Below are positions 56,001 through 64,000 of a stretch of 64,000 bases of DNA, one piece after another. The stretch is from Chamaelirium japonicum. Its lineage: Eukaryota; Streptophyta; Magnoliopsida; Liliales; Melanthiaceae. Every line of letters begins with the position of its first letter. Positions within the stretch are counted from its first letter, which is position 1. The stretch spans positions 508,554 to 572,553 of the forward strand of contig CANTAL010000022.1 in the NCBI GenBank assembly GCA_947650365.1, written 5' to 3'. A model generated the notes under the pieces. That model worked only from the letters and a program-made list of their open reading frames with translations. It had not been told where the DNA came from and made no database searches. The position numbers were made by a program, and so were the translations under genes.

Positions 56001-59000
56001 TGCAACATAGACCCTGCTTACTTGGTTCTATCATTTAGATCCAGACCTGATACATCTGTATTTGAAACATTTAAAAACTACTTGGGTCTCTCTCTTGTGC
56101 TTTGAATTGGTATGTGACACATCACATCTTAGAGAGAGCCGAGTGGTCCTTGTGACCTTGTTTTAGAAATACACTAAATGAAAAATGAAAAATCACAGGG
56201 TGGAATGCCTATGTTTGTCAATTGCCTTCTAAGATCTACCTGTGGGATGCGGCAACTTGTAACAGTATAGTTTGCCTCCATCCATGGTTGTTGGGCATTG
56301 ATGTGAGCATTGTACTGCATTTTTATAATTGAAGTGTTGAGTGATCACCTTATAACCCTTAATTAGTTCAGTGAAGTCAGTGTTAATCCCATTCCCAAAC
56401 TTAGTTACTATTAAGCTATTAAAGATCATTTTATATTTTCGTTTCTTGGATTCTAGTTTTAGTTGAAGTGATTTTGTTAATTGTTAGTGCTACAATTTTG
56501 TATGCCTCTTCTATGTGTCTTACAATGGTATGCTGTTGTTTCACATACTTAAACCATGGAATATATTTAAATTAAAAAGCAGATTGGTGGGAAGTATTGT
56601 CCCAACATTAGATTTAATGCTATCCTATCTAGTAGGTAGAATGGCTAGTAAGTAAGATAGTTGTTGTTTTGCTTACATATACCTCAATACTTGGCATACG
56701 TTACCTTGCTGGCCTTTAGGATCTTGCTTACCATTCCCTAATTTACTTATAATTAAGTACATGCAATATTAATTATCTGATGTTAATCAAAGTGGTGATA
56801 ACTGATTGGCTTTTTTTTTTAATCAGGTTTGCCGAAGAGCTGGCGATCCCAATAAGTTGATGTATTGTAAAAGGTGTGATGCTGCGTACCATTGCTATTG
56901 TCAGCAGCCCGCCCACAAGGTGCATACTGATACTGGTTTTTTTACTCTCTATCAAAATCATGTCAGCTTAACTAGATTTTAACCTGCAGAATGTTAGTCA
57001 TGGACCTTACTTGTGTCCAAAACATACAAGGTGCCATAGCTGTGGATCCTCTGTCCCTGGAAGTGGTCTTAGCACAAGGTATTGACTTTAAACTTTGAAT
57101 TGATATATTTTAACAGAAAATCAATATTTCTTTTGTTAGGATTCTTTATCCCTTTTTTTTTGTGTGGAGATTTAACAAGGAACATGATTGAGTCACAATA
57201 TATCAATATATTATCTGCATGAATGTTATTAGTCTTATTCTAACGTGATGTATGAACGGTCTTGCAGATGGTTTTTGGGGTATACTTGCTGTGATGCTTG
57301 TGGAAGATTGTTTGTCAAAGGAAACTATTGTCCTGTTTGTTTGAAGGTATTGGCCAATTTATCTTGACCGAAATTTATCCCCCCCCCCCACATACACACA
57401 CACACGCACGCACATTTGTTGGAAGGTATTGGCAGATTTATCTTGACCAAAATTTATCCGCCCCCCCCTCCCCCCCCCAACACCCACCCACCCACAAAAA
57501 AAAAACACCCGCCACCCCTTTAATGATATAAGAGATAACTGTGCAAGAACCCTTTAATGAAAACAAGGGACATCCCTTTAGGTTATCCTTTACAGGTAAC
57601 TCAACCAATCATGACCCCATTATTTTTTTCTTTCAAACAACCGCATTCCGTGCAGACTTACCCTATGCTGCTTAAATTGAGAGCGGAGGATTGTGGCTCA
57701 AAAATATAGGTGGCTGGAAGGCCTAGGAAGTGATTCCATATGAAGATATATATTGCATTTTTATTTTCTTATTGGTGAATATTGTGATTGAATTTAAAAG
57801 GAAAAACACTAAACATAGATTTAGGAAATACCAAAACAATTCATAGCATAACTTCACTTGCACTACTAAGGGTATTCTCAGTAGATTATGCTAGCAAAGA
57901 AAGGTTCATGGGCACAAAATGAGCTAAAAGCTTAAGGACGTGTCACATATGCGACTGTTGGAGCGAGATTTTTAGGCCTTGTGACACCACAAGCAGGATG
58001 CTATGTACTACTAATGGATTAGCATATAGAAATCTTGCTTATTTCCATATCCAACAACATAATTTGGTGGAATACCTCGAAGTAAGCTACTATACAGCTT
58101 AAAGAGGGGGTTCCCAAAGTAGGTCTTTGGGTGTTAGTGGTGCTCTTGAATCTCTTCCATATCTTCGTAGAGAACGAACACAACAGGAATAAAAAATAAT
58201 TCATGCATCCTGTTACATAACTGACAAAAGCCATAATATTAAGGGTGGCAATGGAGATTGATAACCTAATAATCCGATCCGAACCGACCTAAAATCATGG
58301 GTTTTGATTGACATCCAAACTTTGATTGCTCGATAAAGGATAGCAATGCAGATTGATAGCCTTATAATTTGGCGGGAACCGTCATGAAATCATGGGTTTT
58401 GGATTGACGTCCAAACTTGATTACTCGATAATCCAACCATGCATAATAATACCATTATTTTATTTACTTCTAACTCATCATATGTAGAGAGTTTTCCCTA
58501 TGTTTAGATTGGATAAGATTTGATCGCATCTTGTACGATGGTTTGAGTTTTGAAATGGGACGGTATTTATCCCTCCATCAATATGCTTCTCTCTGTTTCT
58601 TTATGAGAGGTTCTCCAAGACAATCTTTGGGGCTAATCCACACATGCTGAATCTTCATCCGATCAAAACTCCCACCCTCTACAACCCTATACCTGCCCAT
58701 TGCCTATGGCAGCCACATCGTGTCATTGCCGGAGACTTTCATCCACCGAAGAGGTGTCTAGGGAAGGAGGTGTGGTCTATTTCTATAGTCAGAGTTCTGA
58801 TCTTATTGGTCGAGGGGGTGAATGTGGCAAATGTGGAGGATGGGTGTAGTAGTGCTGTTACCGTAGAGGGAATCAATACTAAGGTGACAATGGAAGGCTG
58901 GACTAATGGCACACTTCAGTACCACATATCATCTCTCTACTGGCCGTATGCAAAATTCTCTTTTTGTTCGTGCTTCGCTTGAAACCCAAGCCAAGACTTG

Positions 59001-62000
59001 AACACTTGTTTGGGTTCAAGTTCAGATAGTTTGGGAGTCCCAACTTTTGGCATCATGCATGATATGTGTCATCAAAATAGCTAATCAAATATCACAATTG
59101 GTCCCGTAAAAAATCATATTGTTCTTCCTATGAACCTTTGATACCATTATTATAACAATTGGAGGAATACATAGATATAAATTGAGTGTTGTAGGGCCTA
59201 TCATAGATCAAAACAAAAGGTGGAGGCCCTCGGATAACATAATACTTAGCAAGAGTCAAGCTAAAAATAAGGAAATTAGAAAGGTTGGAAATAAAACCAA
59301 ACAAAGATGAAAAGAGAGGAAAAATTAGATAAATGAGTAAATTATGCAAGAAAGGAGCATAGAATGCAACGTTTGTAGTTTTGGTTTTGGTCCTCCCACT
59401 AAGGATCAGTTTCGGTCGGTTTCAGAGTTTCGGTGATATTGGTTTTGTTTTTTTTAAATTTAAAATAATTATAAAATATTAAAAAATAATTTAAAATAAT
59501 TACACCCGGTATCCACTCATATTGGTCTTTTTTAAAAGAGTAGTGTTTTTGTTATACTCTGATTTTTTGTCAAAAAACTGAAAAATCATGATTCTGAATT
59601 TTGGCCACGTTTGGAGGAAAAAAGAGTTTTTGTGAAAGATTTTTTTTAAAGATTCAAAATATTTTATCGGTCTTTGGGTTTTTAAGTTGATCTTAAACTT
59701 CTTGTTTTCTCTGATTTTTTTTCTGTTTAAAATACTTTAGGTTTTTGTTCTACCAAACTTTCTTTTTTGAAAAAATGGTAGAGTGATTTTCTATAGAAAC
59801 TAAAAATTTACATTTTGATTCCTTTGGATTTTTATTTTTATGATATTTTTATTAAATCTAAATGGGAGGGGGGTATTTGCTTATTTACATAAATTAACTT
59901 AAAGTAAAGGTTTTTTTACAAATAAACCCCTGTAATCTTCTCTATTTACAAATAAATGCCTATAAAGTTAATATTTACATATAAACCCCTTAAATCATCT
60001 AATGTTTATACATCGACCTCTATAATTAGGTTGCATCCAAAATGAAGGAATATTTTCGAAAATTTCCTTCATTTGGCTGCTATTTTATTAATCTAAAGGA
60101 TAAATAACTGATTTACCTATGGTTTTAATTACTTAAATTGACATATCTTTATTGAACATGAACTTAAATCAAAACAAACACCAACATAACCCGAATCTAA
60201 CTTGGATCTAATATGAAGAATTCTCACATTGGAGGGGTATTTACTAAGTTTAGGTAAAATATTAATGATGAAATCAAAAAAAATCTCTCGCTTTGGATGT
60301 TAGCTAACTGCATGGGTCAATATGTAATATTTGAACGAATTGAGGGGCTTATATGTAAATATGACTTTGATAGGGTTTTATATGTAAATAGAAAAGATTG
60401 TAGGGGTTGATTTGTAAAAAACCCTAAAGTAAGTGAAGAACATAAAAATCATTTACTTAAAATTTTTTTAATGTAAATATGGTTGTCAAGCTGTCTTGCT
60501 GAAATATATCCTATCCTGAACCCAATCCTTTTTTTTTTTTTTGAGTGTAGAGTTCCGAAACCCAAAACTCGAAACCCTCAGATCGGTTCTAGCCGAAACC
60601 GATCCGAAACGGATCGGCCGAAACGCAAAACCCTAATAGAATGTTGAAGATAGGGGGAAATGAGAGGAAAGGAGGGCCCAATGAAATTTGTACTTGACCA
60701 ATTGAATTTGGCTTAGGACATAGGGTTGGATTGGTCTAAAAAATGTGCATAGCCAGTGCTAAACATGAATTGCCCCTAAGGGTTTCTATGTTCTTAGAAA
60801 ATAAACAATAAGTTCAAATATGCTTAGGTGAGGTAGGGATATGATAGCAAGTATAAAGGAATTAGACCGGATGACCGGATGGAGAACAAAGAAGAAAACT
60901 CTATTCAGCTAATATTTATTGGAGAGGTAAGAAGGGCTCAACTTTAAACCATATTCTTTTTAGAAAATCAAAACACATCCCTAATTTATCCTTGAAAAAT
61001 GCATCCAAAGCCCGTGATTTTGTGGAACTCTGACATGCATTATGATGACTATGTTCGGTTCGTGAATTCCAAAATCCAAATGTTGTTACTTACCATAATC
61101 TCTGGTGAAGGTTGCACAAGTACAAGAGAGCTACCTTGTCTACCAGTCTTGTTAAGATCCATTGTCAATCTCTAGCATCATTTGTCCAGTGTTATAAGGT
61201 GAAGAGCATCATACATATTTAGGATTTGATACCAAACTGACTTGGGCAAAAAGTGTGAAACTACAAAGCATATTCTTGTTAGGACATGTGTCTAACCATA
61301 TATGCTATGTATATGAAGTGCAATCACCTATAAAGGATAAATGATAAGAATAGCACACAAATGGATGATAAAATATAAAAAGAAATAATGAAAAGAAAAG
61401 AAAAGAAACTAATATAATATATTTAAGGTCCATATCTAGGTTTCATTTGGTTGTAGGAAACTAGAAAATGGGAGTGGAAACAAAGAAACACAATAAGTGG
61501 AAGGAGGAAAAGAGAGGGAATATGCCCAAGAGAAGAGGCCAACCTTTAATTTAGAAAAGAACTCTGGTTCAACTGCATAAGTTCCAACAGATCTCTACTT
61601 TCTTATAATACATAAGTTTTGCCGAAACCAATGTTTGTGTCCAAATGGACTCTAGTTATAGTAGGGCAATAAATGAAGATAACAATTTAAATTCAGATGT
61701 TTCAAATTGCTCATTTACATGTCGTGACTTTGTCTTATGGTGCAACAAAACAACTACTAATGATCGAGTGGTGGTCCACCTATTTCTTCTCACTTAAATT
61801 TATAAAATATCAATCAAATCTTGAGATGGCTGGTTTGTTAGACAACGTAAAACCTTAACCTTGTGAGCTTTTTGGTCTGCGGGTGTCTTTTTAACACCTT
61901 TAAGGCCCTATTTGGTTGAGAGGTTTAGTGAAAACTAGTTTTTTTTTTAACAAAACATGGTTTTACAAAACCCAATCACCCCCTAAAACTAAAAAAATCA

Positions 62001-63269
62001 GGTTTTAGTAAATACAACTTTCCCTTTGTTTTAACTAAAAGGAGATTTTTTTTGAAAACCTACTTTATCCAATTGAAATAACCAAATGTTATCCTTGCCA
62101 TTTTTTTCTCTTCTTCCATGTGGAACCTACTCCCAACACCCAACTCCTTACTTACCCGGCCACATGCCATTCCATGGTGGTGGGAACAACATGACAACCT
62201 TGATTTTCTGATGAACGGTGCAAATTCATCTAGCAAAGTAGGGCGAAAGAGGCTTGCCTTATCCATGGGCCTACTGTAAAGGCGTGACCCTATGCTACCT
62301 CGATAGAAGATTAAACCTAGGGTTGTAAATGATATTCAATAACCTGACGCAACTATTAGAAACTGATCATGTTTGAATCCTAAAACTTTGGATGTTTAAA
62401 TCAGAACTGTCTCTGTCAAAAGTTCGAAATGTGATAAGAATTCAACCTTAACCGACCAGCTTATCAAGTTCGGATTTGGATCTTGCATATAGCCGACCTG
62501 AATCCAACTCGTTGATAGCCCTAGTTGAACCCTTTCATGTTCCTGTTTCATCAATTGCCCAAGCTTATTTGCTTTGTGACTACTCTTTGCTAAACTTTTG
62601 GTGATCTCTTGTAGTCTTCCATCTCCATTACATCAAGTCTGAGATAAGAAATGCACCTAGTCGTTCCATTCTTTTGCAGGTGATAGCGAGTTGCATTTAA
62701 CCGCGTTGTTTCTATCAAAATGGGTACACGTTTTACTTGAATTACTTCCCACAAACACTAGAAGGTTATAATTGGGAAACCATCAGGGCCAATGGGTTTT
62801 TCACTCCCATCCTACAAATGGCTTTATTGACTTCCCTGAACACTCTCTCTTTCTCATTAGAATCAAGCTTGTCAAGTCTCTTGAACTGCAACCCTTCCAC
62901 TTGGAGCTTGTGGTGGAGCTTTTTACTTAATATTTTCAATTTGTTTTAGTAATTAGTGTTAGGTGCATTGCTTTTCTGTTCTAGATGTTTTTACTGTTGC
63001 CTTTCAAATTTATACTCCAAACTATATGATGTACGATCAATCACATGTATTCATTTCTTTATGCGTTCATGTTATGCCCTATATTTTTAGTTTTGCATAT
63101 TTTGCTTTTATGCATGCCTATACATGAGAAACCATAACAATCTCCATTCATAATGTGACTGCTCTTTGTCATGTTAAACTTTATAGGTTTACAGAGATTC
63201 TGAAACGACACCCATGGTTTGCTGTGACGTTTGTGAGCGATGGGTGCATTGTGTATGCGATGGGATCAG
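42711..63269 (+). CDS. PHD-finger protein gene (5' eight exons; continues past the window)
   Basis: Plant nuclear protein with extended PHD zinc fingers, predicted to bind histone tails; resembles the Arabidopsis At3g08020/At3g52100-type and rice proteins beginning MAFHVACPITCRRIC. Exons: 42711-42742, 42836-43166, 48286-48463, 48547-48596, 56827-56919, 56990-57078, 57268-57346, 63187-63269. All use GT-AG introns with compatible phases, giving 311 codons plus 2 nt. Residues 1-121: conserved N-terminus and an Ala/Glu-rich helical part. First PHD (C4HC3): C141, C144, C161, C164, H169, C172, C190, C193. Second PHD: C196, C199, C211, C214, H219, C222, C237 and CHSC at 243-246. A further Cys-rich part (TCCDACG, NYCPVCLK) and the start of a third PHD (MVCCDVCERWVHCVCDG) follow. 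Exon 2 is very GC-rich; exons 3-8 are not. The 3' exons lie beyond 64000. Confidence 0.92.
42773..42803. repeat. (CT)n in intron 1 of the PHD gene
   Basis: CT dinucleotides fill much of the 93-bp first intron (42743-42835), just upstream of the acceptor TTCTTTGTTCGGCAG, where they form part of the polypyrimidine tract. Confidence 0.85.
46660..46910 (+). repeat. Dispersed repeat, copy in intron 2
   Basis: Matches about 59770-60565 in intron 7 (shared ATTTGCTTATTTACATAAA, then ATGTTGTCAAGCTGAAATA-like and GAAACCCAAAAACT). This copy lacks the 516-bp MITE present in the other, so it serves as an empty-site reference. Confidence 0.65.
47574..47927. mobile_element. Degenerate MITE-like element, CATGGTTTG family (copy 1)
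   Basis: Starts CATGGTTTGGGGGTTCT and ends AATTCTCAAACCTTG, which are imperfect terminal inverted repeats. The interior is made of diverged GAACCGGTTC-type palindromic words. A relative lies at 53819-54178. Confidence 0.45.
49390..50590. repeat. Degenerate CGAAATTTCG-rich element
   Basis: Over 1 kb of variants of ATTTCGGC, CCGACGAAATTC and GAAATTTCGACC on both strands. Includes a perfect 22-bp palindrome, GGTTTCGGTCATGACCGAAACC, at 49423-49444, and ends AAATTTCAAACCATGG at 50586. The terminal word matches the CATGGTTTGA family. Noncoding. Confidence 0.5.
51183..51611. mobile_element. hAT-type MITE
   Basis: 429 bp with terminal inverted repeats TAGGGGTGAACATGG / CCATGTCCACCCCTA and 8-bp flanks GTCTAGCC (51175-51182) and GCCTAGCC (51612-51619), a 7/8 match as expected of a hAT target duplication. 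The interior consists of GGGTCGGGTTGGG and GGGCCGGG words. No coding capacity. Confidence 0.8.
52974..53036. repeat. (GA)n microsatellite
   Basis: About 31 uninterrupted AG units in intron 4. Confidence 0.95.
53819..54178. mobile_element. Degenerate MITE-like element, CATGGTTTG family (copy 2)
   Basis: Starts CATGGTTTGAGGATTC and ends GAATTCTCAAACCTTG, nearly perfect terminal inverted repeats of about 15 bp. The interior is a run of diverged AACCxxxTTGAxC and GAACCGxGAACC words. I could not fix the target duplication. Confidence 0.5.
54935..55039 (+). repeat. 35-bp tandem repeat, three copies
   Basis: GTCAAGGGAAGC starts at 54935, 54970 and 55005, followed by GAAATGAAGATTTGGAC variants. Confidence 0.85.
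57337..57465 (+). repeat. Tandem duplication across the exon 7 splice donor
   Basis: The end of exon 7 and start of intron 7 (GTTTGAAG then GTATTGGCC, TTTATCTTGACC) recur 79 bp downstream (TTGGAAG then GTATTGGCAG, 57419-57465), after a C-run and CA repeat. A second potential 5' splice site results, with exon end at 57425. Confidence 0.75.
58248..58431 (+). repeat. 95-bp tandem duplication, two copies
   Basis: GCAATGGAGATTGATA at 58248 recurs as GCAATGCAGATTGATA at 58343; both units include AAATCATGGGTTTT and end CTCGATAA. Confidence 0.8.
59909..60424. mobile_element. Mutator-type (MULE) MITE
   Basis: 516 bp with terminal inverted repeats of about 84 bp (left GGTTTTTTTACAAATAAACC, right inverted GGTTTTTTACAAATCAACC). 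It is flanked by TAAAGTAAA (59900-59908) and TAAAGTAAG (60425-60433), an 8/9 match to the 9-bp duplication typical of Mutator elements. Non-coding. It sits inside a dispersed repeat whose uninterrupted form is at 46660-46910. Confidence 0.85.
61906..62096. mobile_element. Possible Tourist-like MITE
   Basis: Starts TTAAGGCCCTATTTGGTTGA, like the GGCCTGTTTGG ends of PIF/Harbinger MITEs, and ends AACCAAATGTTATCC. The ends pair only partly, so the call is tentative. Confidence 0.3.
62325..62522. mobile_element. Possible hAT-type MITE (old)
   Basis: Ends TAGGGTTGTAAATG and GTTGATAGCCCTA form imperfect inverted repeats, with 8-bp flanks ATTAAACC / GTTGAACC matching at six of eight positions. Confidence 0.35.
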
Positions 63270-64000
63270 GTTTGAGTCAACCGATTGAGTTTCTGGGACA
63301 AAGCTTATTGTTGCAGTTCCATCTCTTACAATTCATTATATTTTTTTTCTTTAATAGCTTATCGATTTTCGCTTATTGATTTTTTTTTTATGTCCTATTG
63401 AGTACGTCACAAATTACTATCCCGTCAATTGTAGTGATCATTATTCTAGTGGTTTACTCTTATGCTATTTTTTGAGATTATACAAGCATCTAGAACCAAA
63501 TGTGAATCCTAGATATACCTTTTCCTCCATGTTATAGACTATCCATGTTTCTCTAATGTAATGATTAAGTCACGATTCTACGATGTATTATCATTGATAC
63601 AATCCTAGATCACCTCATTAGATCTTAGACTCAATAACTTAGATATTATGGTGATTGGTGATCATGATGCCACAAAACCAAAGTGATGCGGATCTTATCA
63701 GGCGCGCACAGATTTCAAGGCGAAATCAACCCAGATGTGATGGCCCATGAAAATTAACTTATCTTATCTCATATTTATGCTATTTAATTAGTATTTCCTG
63801 AGTATTAATTAGTGGTAATTTTCAGCTTACCGATGTTAATGGGATTGTTTTCTGTGACAACGATGAAATAATTTACTCCATCTGTTTGGCAATGCCTAAT
63901 GACATATAAGGATTCAACTTATTGGTTGAGGAGATGGACATATTTGATAAATTCAACTGATTTATTGAGGAGATGGACTTGAGATGACTAGAAAGAAGTA
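63270..64000 (+). other. Start of PHD gene intron 8
   Basis: The donor GTTTGAGT follows exon 8. I see no next exon before the window ends; AT-rich sequence only. Confidence 0.7.

Larger units (their letters stand above)
48597..56826 (+). other. PHD gene intron 4 (8.2 kb)
   Basis: Splits the first from the second PHD finger. Contents recognised: CGAAAT-type repeat region 49390-50590, hAT-type MITE 51183-51611, (GA)n 52974-53036, MITE-like element 53819-54178 and a 35-bp tandem repeat at 54935-55039. The rest, including 55040-56826, is AT-rich without a recognised feature. Confidence 0.85.
57347..63186 (+). other. PHD gene intron 7 (5.8 kb)
   Basis: Contains the duplicated donor region, poly-C/CA runs (57381-57510), a 95-bp tandem pair (58248-58431), the dispersed repeat with a nested MITE (59770-60565) and candidate MITEs at 61906-62096 and 62325-62522. 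No gene is seen in 60650-61900. Confidence 0.85.

Overview
This is a plant nuclear window, most likely from a monocot. Two spliced host genes have very GC-rich 5' exons (P450 exon 1; PHD-gene exon 2) followed by AT-rich introns and later exons, a gradient typical of commelinid monocots. The rest is nested LTR retrotransposons, MITEs and long (TA)n arrays. I cannot name the species.

Layout. 1-985: the 5' part of a LINE on the minus strand, with an ORF1 zinc knuckle at the left edge. 1398-1970: an old fold-back element abutting a promoter. 2057-3665: a two-exon CYP71-clade cytochrome P450, open in both exons but with Trp in place of the conserved haem-motif Arg. 3713-22029: an old short-LTR Ty1/copia element (Copia-A, TSD TTGGA) lying 47 bp past the P450 stop. 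Inside its gag sits a 13.15-kb, apparently whole and very young Ty3/gypsy element of the Tat lineage (4878-18030, minus strand, TSD ACTTC). The Tat element has gag-pro and pol separated by one UAG in a read-through context, two RNase H domains, two tandem-repeat arrays, and a separate antisense spliced gene with its own TATA box. 22191-22585: a near-perfect fold-back MITE embedded in (TA)n arrays, resembling rice Micron. 22788-25268 and 36267-38125: two copies of a duplicated segment that repeats a 67-nt exon-like cassette with consensus splice sites. 25.3-29.5 kb: degenerate LTR-like and purine-rich sequence. 29558-35475: a decayed Angela/Tork-like copia element with a 1.95-kb 3' LTR. 35476-36266: the 3' stump of a second Copia-A-family element. 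40333-40646: a complete TRIM (TSD TTTTG).

42711 to beyond 64000: a large plus-strand gene for a plant PHD-finger protein. Eight exons (311 codons) are visible and the gene runs out of the window. Its introns of 5.1, 8.2 and 5.8 kb carry a Mutator-type MITE (9-bp TSD), a hAT-type MITE (8-bp TSD), degenerate CGAAATTTCG-rich elements and microsatellites.

The two host genes have no visible functional link. The main biology is the layering of mobile elements on them: a retrotransposon in the 3' UTR of the P450, a fold-back element at its promoter, and the unusual coding layout of the young Tat element. All calls come from reading the sequence; no database search was run.
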